A stretch of DNA of 7,976 nt from Clostridia bacterium (GCA_017395725.1 JAFQOB010000051.1:1-7976); one strand, 5' to 3'. Shown: positions 1 to 6,985, numbered from the stretch's first letter. Translations and numbers: made by a program. Notes: generated from the letters alone by a model not told the origin.

Positions 1-1
1 A

Positions 2-286
2 AAGAAAAATGAAGTAATCAGCGAAAACGAAAGAAGAATATTCGTGTTTGAAAGGGCGAGTCAGCTTGACCTTCTGTCAGAAAACAAACAAACTTTCGTA
101 TGGGTATCACCTGTACCGGAAAAGATTTTAAAATGTTACGGACTTGTGGAAAAGAAATGTGATGACAACAAGACTCTTTACAAGGACGTGCTTATATATA
201 AAAAGGATTATAAGCTGTCGAAGTTAGACAAGCTGTTTATTGAGGAGCTGCACAAGACTAAGCCTGTACAGAAAAAAACAGTATAA
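2..286 (+). CDS. C-terminal fragment of a probable LysR-type transcriptional regulator (5' end outside window)
   Basis: The frame is open from base 2 with no start codon or ribosome binding site of its own, so the gene begins to the left of the window and about 94 residues are visible. The fragment has the look of the C-terminal end of a LysR substrate-binding domain. A stretch around FVWVSPVPEKILKCYGLV is followed by a short cysteine-containing turn and then by KDVLIYKKDY and LDKLFIEELHK, the last probably being the final helix. The DNA-binding HTH that would prove the family is missing. An internal GTG at 44 could be called as a start, but the same reading continues sensibly upstream of it. 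The family call rests on remembered resemblance; the effector and target genes cannot be inferred. No convincing terminator follows, only a 4-bp hairpin at 297-308. Confidence 0.5.
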   Translation, partial: KKNEVISENERRIFVFERASQLDLLSENKQTFVWVSPVPEKILKCYGLVEKKCDDNKTLYKDVLIYKKDYKLSKLDKLFIEELHKTKPVQKKTV

Positions 287-368
287 CGTTACTTTGCCGA
301 GCTTTCGGTATACACAAATAAATAAGGGGTATATCAATAAATATAATAGTGATATGCCTCTTTTATCA

Positions 369-397
369 TTCCCAAAAGCATTTTATGGTGATATAAT
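369..397 (+). promoter_or_regulatory. Probable sigma-A promoter of rex
   Basis: A perfect -10 hexamer TATAAT at 392-397 lies 17 bases downstream of TTCCCA (369-374), which matches the -35 consensus at 4 of 6 positions. Transcription would start near 404, giving a leader of about 90 bases. The leader contains two small inverted repeats: CCGT/ACGG at 419-430 and GGAAA/TTTCC at 444-459. I see no 18-bp TTGTTAA-N4-TTAACAA type Rex operator here, so autoregulation is not evident. The rest of the 287-494 gap holds no supported gene. Confidence 0.5.
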
Positions 398-494
398 GAA
401 AATAATAAAAAAATCGCGCCGTAATAACGGAAAAATCTACTGGGGAAAGCAAGGTTTCCGCGTATGACGCAGTAAAAAGCGAGGAATTTTTATT

Positions 495-1115
495 ATGAGA
501 AAAACGGTATCACGTGCGACGTTGGGAAGAGTTCCCGTATATTTGAAGTATTTGAAGGCATTGCCTGAGGGTGAAAAGTACATATCTGCAACAAAAATTG
601 CGGCTAATCTTAAACTCGGCGACGTTTTGGTTAGAAAAGATTTACAGATGATAAGCGGCGAAGGTAAGCCAAAGGTTGGATATGAAAAGAATGAGCTTAT
701 GTCGAAGCTCGGCGAGTATCTTGAAAATGTTGACAAGAGAAACCGTGCTGTTATCGTAGGCGCAGGTAAGCTCGGTTGTGCATTGTTGGGATATCCCGGC
801 TTCAGCGATTTCGGAGTAGATATTGTAGCAGCATTTGACACAGATGAAAAAAAGATTGGCACTCTCGCAGGCGGAAAGCAGATTTATTCGGCTAATGAAT
901 TTAAAAAATTCTGCCTTGATAACAATATTAACATCGGTATTATTACAGTTCCCGCATCTGCAGCCCAAAGGGTATGCGACGAAATGGTTGAATGCGGTAT
1001 AAAGGCTATTTGGAACTTCGGTTCAGCATCGCTTAACGTTCCGGAAAACATTATTGTTCAGCAAGAAAATCTTGCTTTGTCTTTGGCATATTTGAACGTT
1101 TTGATTAAAGATTAA
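495..1115 (+). CDS. rex: Redox-sensing transcriptional repressor Rex
   Basis: Rex proteins are homodimeric repressors. They sense the NADH/NAD+ ratio and, when NADH is low, sit on operators of fermentation and NADH-oxidising genes. This 206-residue protein has the usual length and layout. An N-terminal winged helix (about 1-80) begins RKTVSRATLGRVPVYLKYL and includes a DVLVRKDLQMIS recognition-helix region. A Rossmann NAD(H)-binding domain follows, with GAGKLG at 89-94, an acidic strand end FDTD at 114-117, and ITVPASAAQ at about 150-158. NFGSASLNVPE at 174-184 leads into the C-terminal swapped helix. The glycine motif is more often GxGNLG, so lysine at the N position is a mild variation. GAGGA at 481-485 precedes the ATG by 9 bases. 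The gene appears monocistronic, with its own promoter and a strong terminator. Its regulon cannot be read from this window. Confidence 0.95.
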   Translation: MRKTVSRATLGRVPVYLKYLKALPEGEKYISATKIAANLKLGDVLVRKDLQMISGEGKPKVGYEKNELMSKLGEYLENVDKRNRAVIVGAGKLGCALLGYPGFSDFGVDIVAAFDTDEKKIGTLAGGKQIYSANEFKKFCLDNNINIGIITVPASAAQRVCDEMVECGIKAIWNFGSASLNVPENIIVQQENLALSLAYLNVLIKD

Positions 1116-1117
1116 TG

Positions 1118-1144
1118 AAAAGCACTCAAAAGAGTGCTTTTTTT
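1118..1144 (+). terminator. Rho-independent terminator of rex
   Basis: The 10-bp stem AAAAGCACTC/GAGTGCTTTT has a four-A loop and continues into three more Ts, beginning two bases after the rex stop codon. In the other direction the stem is followed by TTTTCATT, so it may also help stop transcripts from the convergent DUF1846 gene. Confidence 0.93.
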
Positions 1145-1164
1145 GCTTATTAATACAATTAATA

Positions 1165-1193
1165 AGAGGATATAGGCATAGCCCATATCCTCT
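1165..1193 (-). terminator. Terminator hairpin downstream of the DUF1846 gene
   Basis: A perfect 9-bp inverted repeat AGAGGATAT/ATATCCTCT encloses a smaller GGC/GCC stem with an ATA loop after one A-C mismatch. It lies 5 bases past the stop of the minus-strand gene. On that strand the following bases are only moderately U-rich (TATTAATT), so efficient termination may also depend on the rex hairpin just beyond. Confidence 0.75.
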
Positions 1194-1198
1194 GTGGT

Positions 1199-2686
1199 TT
1201 ACTTATGGTAAAGCTTTTTGGTATTATACTGTGGTTCGCAGGTTAGGTCAATACCCAGCTTTCTGTATATATCGTTGTCAACGGGGGAAAGAATAACCGT
1301 TGAATGTGCCTGACAGCCGCGAAGCTTTTCAAGCTGTTCCATTGCCAATTTTGCAACATCGTCGGTTGATGCGGAAATTGCAAGAGCTATTAATGCTTCG
1401 TCTGTATGCAGTCTTGGGTTATGGTTACCCAGTGTATTTGTTTTCAGATCTTGAATAGGCTCAATAGTTTCGGGGGCAATCATCAAAGTTTCTTTAGGCA
1501 GGTCAGCAAGAGCTTTTACAGCATTTAGGAGTGCGGCAGATGCTGCGCCGAGAAGCTTTGAGGTCTTACCGGTTACTATTCTGCTGTCGTTGAGTTCGAT
1601 TGCGACGGCGGGTTGGTTATTTGTATCGATTGAACGGGCAATTGCCGCCTTAACAGTCTTTCTGTCGTCGGTGGAGGTCTTTGCTTGATTCATCAATACC
1701 TCAATTTTTTCAACTACGGAGGGTTTTACTTTTCCGTAACGTTGGTCGCAAAGGGCCGCGAAATAACGTCGAATAATTTCTTGATTGGAAGCCTCTCTTA
1801 CTGCTTCGTCGTCAACAATACAGTAACCAACCATATTAACACCCATATCTGTAGGTGATTTGTATGGACTCTCTCCCTTGATTCTCTCGAACATAGCGTT
1901 AAGAACAGGGAAAACTTCAACGTCTCTGTTGTAGTTTACTGCTGTTTCGCCGTATGCTTCAAGGTGATAGGGGTCAATCATATTAATATCGTCAAGGTCA
2001 GCTGTTGCCGCCTCGTAAGCAAGGTTTACGGGGTGCTTCAAAGGAATATTCCATATAGGGAAGGTCTCAAATTTTGCATAACCCGCTTTAATGCCTCTCT
2101 CATTCTCGTGATAGAGCTGTGAAAGACAGGTAGCCATCTTACCGCTTCCGGGGCCGGGGGCTGTTACGACAACGAGAGGTCTTTCGGTCTCAATATATTC
2201 ATTTTTACCGAAGCCTTCGGGGCTTACGATATGAGTTACGTCATAAGGATAACCGGCAATAGGATAGTGAACGTAGGTTTTGATACCGAGCGCCTTAAGT
2301 CTTTCCATAAACTTTTTAGCAGAGGGCTGGTTATCGTATTTTGAAATAACAACGCTTCCGACAAAAAGGCCGAATTCTCTGAATGCGTCAATAAGTCTCA
2401 AAACGTCATTATCGTATGAAATGCCGATATCGCGTCTGATTTTTGAGTTTTCTATATCGCAGGAGCTGATTACGATAACGATTTCAACGTCTTTTGCTAT
2501 ATTCTTAAGTGTCTGGAGCTTGCTGTCGGGTTTAAAGCCGGGAAGTACACGGGCGGCGTGATAGTCATCAAAGAGCTTGCCGCCGAATTCGAGGTAAAGC
2601 TTACCGCCGAATTCCGAGATTCTTCTTGCGATTTGCTCGGACTGCTTTCTTATATATTCATCATTGTCAAAACCTATTTTTTTCAC
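1199..2686 (-). CDS. UPF0371 / DUF1846 family protein of unknown function
   Basis: This is a full-length member (about 495 residues) of a conserved bacterial family whose biochemical role is not established as far as I know. Family hallmarks run through the protein: GFDNDEYIRKQSEQI near the start, FGGKLYLEFGGKLFDDYHAARVLPGF, the glycine-rich turn APGPGSGKMATCLSQLYHE (from about residue 176), YAKFETFPIWNIPLKHPVN, NRDVEVFPVLNAM, PYKSPTDMGVNM, and HNPRLHTDEALIALAISA towards the end. The glycine-rich turn resembles a P-loop, but spacing is GxxxGK and the next residue is Met rather than Ser/Thr, so nucleotide binding is only a possibility. Start choice: an upstream TTG at 2695 directly abuts the AGGAG, leaving no spacer. 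GTG at 2686 lies 9 bases from AGGAG and begins VKKIGFDND, which fits the family. It has no signal peptide or membrane segment, so it is probably cytoplasmic. It stands alone, divergent from the surface protein and convergent with rex. Confidence 0.93.
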   Translation of the reverse strand: MKKIGFDNDEYIRKQSEQIARRISEFGGKLYLEFGGKLFDDYHAARVLPGFKPDSKLQTLKNIAKDVEIVIVISSCDIENSKIRRDIGISYDNDVLRLIDAFREFGLFVGSVVISKYDNQPSAKKFMERLKALGIKTYVHYPIAGYPYDVTHIVSPEGFGKNEYIETERPLVVVTAPGPGSGKMATCLSQLYHENERGIKAGYAKFETFPIWNIPLKHPVNLAYEAATADLDDINMIDPYHLEAYGETAVNYNRDVEVFPVLNAMFERIKGESPYKSPTDMGVNMVGYCIVDDEAVREASNQEIIRRYFAALCDQRYGKVKPSVVEKIEVLMNQAKTSTDDRKTVKAAIARSIDTNNQPAVAIELNDSRIVTGKTSKLLGAASAALLNAVKALADLPKETLMIAPETIEPIQDLKTNTLGNHNPRLHTDEALIALAISASTDDVAKLAMEQLEKLRGCQAHSTVILSPVDNDIYRKLGIDLTCEPQYNTKKLYHK

Positions 2687-2726
2687 AGCTTTCAACTCCT
2701 ATATACCAAAAATCAAAACACTAATC

Positions 2727-2755
2727 ATTATACTACTTTTGTAAAATACTGTCAA
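2727..2755 (-). promoter_or_regulatory. Perfect-consensus sigma-A promoter of the DUF1846 gene
   Basis: Read on the minus strand, TTGACA (2755-2750) and TATAAT (2732-2727) are separated by exactly 17 bases. Transcription would begin near 2720, giving a leader of about 35 bases that contains the AGGAG at 2700-2696. A full match in both hexamers predicts strong basal transcription unless a repressor intervenes. Confidence 0.88.
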
Positions 2756-2804
2756 TAACAAGTGCATAATTTACAAAAAATCTTTTTTCGATTGCTTGCC
2801 CTTA

Positions 2805-2833
2805 TTGATTTATAGGCGGAAATATGGTATCAT
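2805..2833 (+). promoter_or_regulatory. Sigma-A promoter of the DUF5722-like surface protein gene
   Basis: TTGATT (2805-2810) and TATCAT (2828-2833) are 17 bases apart, and TGG just before the -10 makes an extended -10 element. Transcription would start near 2840. The promoter points away from the DUF1846 promoter, with about 50 bases between their -35 boxes. The whole gap 2687-2872 is therefore a divergent control region. Confidence 0.75.
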
Positions 2834-2856
2834 TTATATATATTTAAAAAATGAAA

Positions 2857-2865
2857 AAAGGAGGG
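2857..2865 (+). promoter_or_regulatory. Strong ribosome binding site of the surface protein gene
   Basis: AAAGGAGGG lies 7 bases before the ATG at 2873. It is a near-perfect anti-16S match and fixes this start, which also opens directly into a signal peptide. Confidence 0.85.
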
Positions 2866-2872
2866 ATATTGT

Positions 2873-5800
2873 ATGAAAAAGCTTTTGGCTGTATTTATAA
2901 TAGTTATGGTTGTTTTTTCTTTGTGTTTGACCGTATACGGTGCAGAAGATTCGCGGGTCATACATGATATCAGTCCTTTTGCGTTAAATAATGTTGCAAG
3001 TGGAAAAATAAACTCTTTTTTGGAGACCAACGAGGGTTGGGATTCCGATACCGATAACGTTGACGTAACCTTAGCTGAAAAAATCAAAGCTTTTCCCTTT
3101 AGTCCCTTAACAGAGGGGGGCAATCTTGTTGTCAGAGTTGATAACGCTCTAAGCGGTCAGAGGTATTATATTGAAAAATTATATCAAGATACCCTTGATT
3201 TGTCTATGTATTCGGTTATGATTCTTTCAATGAATTGCACAGAGGTTGAAAATGCAAATTATCGCGTAAGAGTTGAGATGTATTCCGATGCCGATATGTT
3301 TGTTTTTACCGACGAGCTTGAAAATGATGGGTGGAACGGCGTATTTGTTGATATATCCACTTGGGAAGGCCGTCAGAGAATAAACAAAATAAAAATTGCA
3401 GTTAGCTATGAAAGTGACAGCGTTCCGTCATCTGATTTTGAATATTATATTGACAGTATAGCCTTGTCGAATAAGATTGGCGCATATTATTGCGCGTCGT
3501 TGGGGGCAGAATATTACGATATTATCGGCGGAACTAACAACTATTCCGACGGCGTTACTTCAATTGAGGGCGTTGGTGATGAATTGAGGCTTAATTCCGG
3601 TGATTTCATTTACAAGAATATGGGAGATGCAAACAGCCTGAAGGTCGATTTTTATACCGAAGGACTGTGTCAGAGCCTTAGACTCTTGGTGAAGAGGGGC
3701 GAAAATGAATTAGTCGAGGAATGTTATAAGGCAGTAAATACTGCTAAAGACTATTGTTCGGTGTATTTACCGCTTGATGGGGAAAATATACAAAGAATAA
3801 GCCTTATATTTGAAGGCGTAAAAATGGATACGGTCAAATTATACGGAATAACCCCATGCTCCTCGTACTCAGTTAACGAAAAAAATGAAATCGGAATTGA
3901 TACCTGTGTTTTAAACTCGGGCACCGAAGAAATAATAATCCGAGGAAACATTGACGGCGACAGGCTTGATGATAATGGCGGAGAAATATATTTGTTTGCC
4001 AACGAGCTATGTGATACTATAAACAAAGAAAGCTTGTTGGCAGTAGAACCTTTGGCAAAGACAAACACTGTTTCAGGTGATTTTATATTCCGTATTAATT
4101 ACGGAAACGAAAAAGATGCCAGAGCTTATTTGTATAAGAAATATACTGCCGTACTTAAAATCAACGGTGAATACGTAAATATTTCTAATTCCAAGTGTAT
4201 AACCAACCCCGAAAGCTTTGTAAAAGAAGAGATTATCGCAAAAACCAAGAAAAGCGGTAAGGGTGTGCGTGGTACGAGTATATCCTTTATGCAAGAGGTT
4301 GGAGCATCCGATACGGCAATTTGGGTTGATATTGGTAAGTTTTTTGAGTCAGAAGAAGAGGGCGGCGGAAAATTTGAGTGCGGCGGTCAGCTATTCTATT
4401 ATAATGTAGAATATTTTGGCTCATTGAATACAATGATAAAGAATTATGCCGAAAAAGGTATTGACGTTACGGTGGTATTTGTGGTATCGGATACGGGAAA
4501 TGATGCTTTGAACCGTGTGTTGATACACAAGGATGCTGACCTTGATTCAACTTTTTGTGCATATAATACTTCTGACAGACAGGGGCTTACGTATCTTCGT
4601 GCAATAACCGAATTCTTTGCCTCAAGGTACTGTAAAAACAATGAAATAACCCGATTTATCTTTGGCGATCAGGTGGGTAATTCTAAAGATAATTACAATA
4701 TGGGTAACAAAACCTTGGTAAACTTTGTTTCTTCCTATGCTAATGGACTGCGTACCGTTTATAATGCCGCTAAGTCATATTCACCTTACGTTAATATATA
4801 TACGTATATCGATTCGAATTGGAACAGAGGGTTACCCTATGACCTTTATATCAGATATGACAACAAGGAGTTTCTTGATTCTTTAAACAGTTATATTGGC
4901 TCTATGGGCAATATAAATTGGGGCTTGGCGCATAATCCCTATCCTAATTATAAGGAAGACTATTTTTCTTATGAAGATACTGAGCTTAGCGACGAATATT
5001 TTGCCGACAGAGTCGGATTCAAAAATATCGGCGTTATAGTAAATTATCTAAAATCTACCGCCTTGTCATACAATAATACGTCAAGAGACTATATTATAAT
5101 TGAAAAAAGTGTTTTTGCGAATATTAGTGAGCAAGAGATAACTGCAGACTACGTTTATAACTGTTACAGAGCATTAAACACGTTAGTATCGGCATATATT
5201 ACGGACCGAAGCTGTAATTATAATGATGCTATGAAGTATGTTGATACCAACCTTTCTATGACTGCAAGCGGTTTTGCCGCTGAAATGCTTGGTGTTGCAA
5301 CCTGGGAAAGTGTTATTGAGGGCTTTTCAAATAAGAATATTGTTAGAACGAATATAACCTCAGGCAGAATAATGTTTACGCAACCCGAGGTAAAGGGTAA
5401 GATAGGTGTTTCTGATTTTTCAATGAGCAACGACGGTTGGAAGCGGTATGGATTTACCGAAAGATTGACGTCGGGATATACTTTTTCAGATAAAAACGGT
5501 CTTATATCGTTAACTTTGGGCAACGTTCCCGAGGGCGAATCTCGCGGAATCGTTAAAGAGTTTGACAACCCCTTTGATTTATCAAAATCACCCATTCTTC
5601 ACTTTGGGGTTAATATTGCATCGTTACCTACCAACGTCAATTATGCTGAGATTAAAGTGTTATTGATGTCGGGAAATGATATTTATGAACTGACAGGAAG
5701 AGTTAAAGAAGCAGTTTGGACCGAAATATACTGTGACTGTTCGTCATTTGCGGGAATAGGTAAAATCGATTCAATACAAATTCTGTTTACTGCTGATGAA

Positions 5801-6025
5801 AACTATTATGACAGTCCTCAGGCGCTTATATCTTCAATTGAGGCGTTGTCGCGGGATTATACGGATGAACAGCTTTGGGAGTTTAATAATTCTGTTGATA
5901 CAGGCGATGAGATTATAACTAAATTAAGACGTTACTTATATCCGATTTTTGCTTTTGCTATAGCTATATCTTTTGTGTTGTTGATATGGCGCAGAACTGC
6001 AAAACGCAAAAACAAAAAAGCTTGA
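2873..6025 (+). CDS. Secreted, membrane-anchored DUF5722-like (glycoside-hydrolase-fold) protein with flanking beta-sandwich modules
   Basis: This 1050-residue exported protein begins with a signal peptide (MKKLLAVFIIVMVVFSLCL, likely cut after VYGA at about 24). A beta-sandwich module covers about 46-200, with a weaker similar stretch at about 205-330 and an Ig-like segment at about 337-440. The core, about 440-840, resembles DUF5722, a family related to TIM-barrel glycoside hydrolases. Supporting stretches are AIWVDIGKFF, FGDQVGN (597-603), NIYTYIDSNWNRG, INWGLAHNPYP (681-691) and YIIIEKSVFAN (740-750). A C-terminal sandwich (about 845-995) mirrors the first module, and the end is one membrane helix (about 1020-1039) plus a basic tail RRTAKRKNKKA. 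It should sit on the outer face of the cytoplasmic membrane. The sandwiches suggest carbohydrate binding, by inference. Family members I recall have a Gly-Asn-Glu motif where this one has Gly-Asp-Gln, so hydrolytic activity is doubtful. The gene has its own promoter. Module boundaries are by eye. Confidence 0.72.
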   Translation: MKKLLAVFIIVMVVFSLCLTVYGAEDSRVIHDISPFALNNVASGKINSFLETNEGWDSDTDNVDVTLAEKIKAFPFSPLTEGGNLVVRVDNALSGQRYYIEKLYQDTLDLSMYSVMILSMNCTEVENANYRVRVEMYSDADMFVFTDELENDGWNGVFVDISTWEGRQRINKIKIAVSYESDSVPSSDFEYYIDSIALSNKIGAYYCASLGAEYYDIIGGTNNYSDGVTSIEGVGDELRLNSGDFIYKNMGDANSLKVDFYTEGLCQSLRLLVKRGENELVEECYKAVNTAKDYCSVYLPLDGENIQRISLIFEGVKMDTVKLYGITPCSSYSVNEKNEIGIDTCVLNSGTEEIIIRGNIDGDRLDDNGGEIYLFANELCDTINKESLLAVEPLAKTNTVSGDFIFRINYGNEKDARAYLYKKYTAVLKINGEYVNISNSKCITNPESFVKEEIIAKTKKSGKGVRGTSISFMQEVGASDTAIWVDIGKFFESEEEGGGKFECGGQLFYYNVEYFGSLNTMIKNYAEKGIDVTVVFVVSDTGNDALNRVLIHKDADLDSTFCAYNTSDRQGLTYLRAITEFFASRYCKNNEITRFIFGDQVGNSKDNYNMGNKTLVNFVSSYANGLRTVYNAAKSYSPYVNIYTYIDSNWNRGLPYDLYIRYDNKEFLDSLNSYIGSMGNINWGLAHNPYPNYKEDYFSYEDTELSDEYFADRVGFKNIGVIVNYLKSTALSYNNTSRDYIIIEKSVFANISEQEITADYVYNCYRALNTLVSAYITDRSCNYNDAMKYVDTNLSMTASGFAAEMLGVATWESVIEGFSNKNIVRTNITSGRIMFTQPEVKGKIGVSDFSMSNDGWKRYGFTERLTSGYTFSDKNGLISLTLGNVPEGESRGIVKEFDNPFDLSKSPILHFGVNIASLPTNVNYAEIKVLLMSGNDIYELTGRVKEAVWTEIYCDCSSFAGIGKIDSIQILFTADENYYDSPQALISSIEALSRDYTDEQLWEFNNSVDTGDEIITKLRRYLYPIFAFAIAISFVLLIWRRTAKRKNKKA

Positions 6026-6063
6026 CTGCAAAAAAGCAACCGAGCTTTATATTAAAAAAATAA

Positions 6064-6094
6064 ATGCGCATAGGTTTTATTTTCCTATGCGCAT
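6064..6094. terminator. Bidirectional terminator between the surface protein gene and the parB-MORN operon
   Basis: The 11-bp perfect stem ATGCGCATAGG/CCTATGCGCAT has a 9-base T/A loop. On the minus strand it is followed by TTATTTTTTT, a very good U tract, and it lies 4 bases past the MORN gene stop. On the plus strand it is followed by ATATTTTC, a weaker tract, so it probably serves both convergent genes. A poorer inverted repeat (AAAGCT/AGCTTT at 6017-6048) overlaps the end of the surface protein gene. Confidence 0.9.
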
Positions 6095-6098
6095 ATTT

Positions 6099-6962
6099 TC
6101 ATGCTGCGGGTTGTTCTGTGCTTGGGATTTGTTCAACGGCTATCTGACCCTGATAGAAGTTTCCTTCATATACTCTGCCGCTGGGCCAAGTATATTTTCC
6201 ATAGCCGTGCATATCGTTGTTGACAAACTGTCCCGTATAGCTTTCGCCGTTTGGCCAAGTGTACGTGCCGTTGCCTGTGCGGACGTCCTTTTGGTAGTCG
6301 CCCTCGTATACATCTCCGTTTTCGAATACGTATTTACCTTTACCCTCTTTGGCGTTGTTTACGTAACTGCCTTCGTAGTAGTAATTTTCCGCAATTGTAA
6401 GTTTACCGAGACCGTTACGCATATTATCTTTAAACTCCCCTGAGTAGCTTGTTCCGTCAGCCCAGGTATACGTACCGCTTCCGTCCATAAGTCCGTTTTT
6501 GTAATTACCCTCGTAAACGTCTCCGTTTTTGTATTTATAAACGCCGAATCCCGAAAACTTATTGCTTTCGAAGTTCCCCTCGTAAACGTCTCCGTTTGCA
6601 TATTTGTATATGCCTCTGCCGCTTCTTTGGAGCTTTACAAGACCGCCGGTGTATTTATCGCCGTTTGTATATGTTATGGTACTGTTTTTGCCGTCAACCT
6701 TACCTCTGTTGCCGTTGGAAAAATAAATCGTACCCTTTTTAAGTGTTCCGTCAGAGGTTACCGAGCCGAAATATTTAAGTGTTCCGTCGTTGGTTTCAAC
6801 TTTAACGTATCTATAGCCCATAATATAACCTGCGAGGCAGATTATTCCTACCAAAATCAGCGAGGCAATTGCCATAACGAGCATTAGTCTGCCGAATTTA
6901 TTAACCTTTTTTTGTTTTTTTCTAACCGGAGGGCGTCTGGTTTGTTGAGTTCTGTTGTTCAT
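6099..6962 (-). CDS. Membrane-anchored MORN-repeat protein
   Basis: This 287-residue protein has a very basic N-terminus (RRPPVRKKQKKVNK, about 9-22), one membrane helix (about 25-49), a linker rich in Gly/Thr, and then eight MORN-like units. The positions of the first aromatic in each unit (Tyr104, 127, 150, 173, 196, 219, 242, 265) show an exact 23-residue period. Typical units read VYEGNYKNGLMDGSGTYTW; the last is cut short. The basic side before the helix predicts that the repeats lie outside the membrane. MORN arrays form elongated beta-hairpin solenoids used for protein or lipid contacts; the partner here is unknown. It starts at ATG 6962, with GAGG 8 bases upstream. It is the last gene of the parB operon, 23 bases after the two-TM gene. 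The C-terminal tail is short, hydrophilic and Pro/Glu-rich. Confidence 0.9.
   Translation of the reverse strand: MNNRTQQTRRPPVRKKQKKVNKFGRLMLVMAIASLILVGIICLAGYIMGYRYVKVETNDGTLKYFGSVTSDGTLKKGTIYFSNGNRGKVDGKNSTITYTNGDKYTGGLVKLQRSGRGIYKYANGDVYEGNFESNKFSGFGVYKYKNGDVYEGNYKNGLMDGSGTYTWADGTSYSGEFKDNMRNGLGKLTIAENYYYEGSYVNNAKEGKGKYVFENGDVYEGDYQKDVRTGNGTYTWPNGESYTGQFVNNDMHGYGKYTWPSGRVYEGNFYQGQIAVEQIPSTEQPAA
6147..6653 (-). repeat. 69-bp tandem repeat array encoding the MORN units
   Basis: The 23-residue protein units are visible in the DNA as a 69-base period. A 21-base perfect match beginning CCCTCGTAAACGTCTCC occurs at 6508-6528 and again at 6577-6597, exactly 69 bases apart. A diverged copy starts at 6301, which is 207 (3 x 69) bases before the first. 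The other units have drifted apart, so most of the array is old with some recent copying or homogenisation. Confidence 0.85.
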
Positions 6963-6985
6963 ATTAAATACCTCTTAAAAACGTT

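Noticed and set aside
297..308. CCGA/TCGG hairpin as a terminator of the LysR-like gene
   Set aside because: Only four base pairs and no following T tract.
240..467. 75-residue open frame overlapping the LysR-like end and the gap before rex
   Set aside because: It begins inside the upstream gene, has no ribosome binding site, runs over a likely promoter, and has low-complexity, unrecognisable content.
437..862. 141-residue minus-strand frame opposite rex
   Set aside because: It lies entirely antisense to the clearly conserved rex coding sequence, except for its tail, and shows no domain or start signal.
2739..2761. TTGT...ACAA dyad as a Rex operator
   Set aside because: The overall span is 23 bases rather than 18 and the inner bases do not match TTAA half-sites, so it is not a convincing Rex site.
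6147..6653. The 69-base repeats as a CRISPR or non-coding satellite
   Set aside because: The period is a multiple of three, the frame is open throughout, and the encoded units match MORN consensus residues.
6087..6887. Plus-strand frames of 118 and 86 residues opposite the MORN gene
   Set aside because: They are antisense to the repeat array; their hydrophobic look comes from the complement of Tyr/Gly/Asn-rich codons with a 69-base period.
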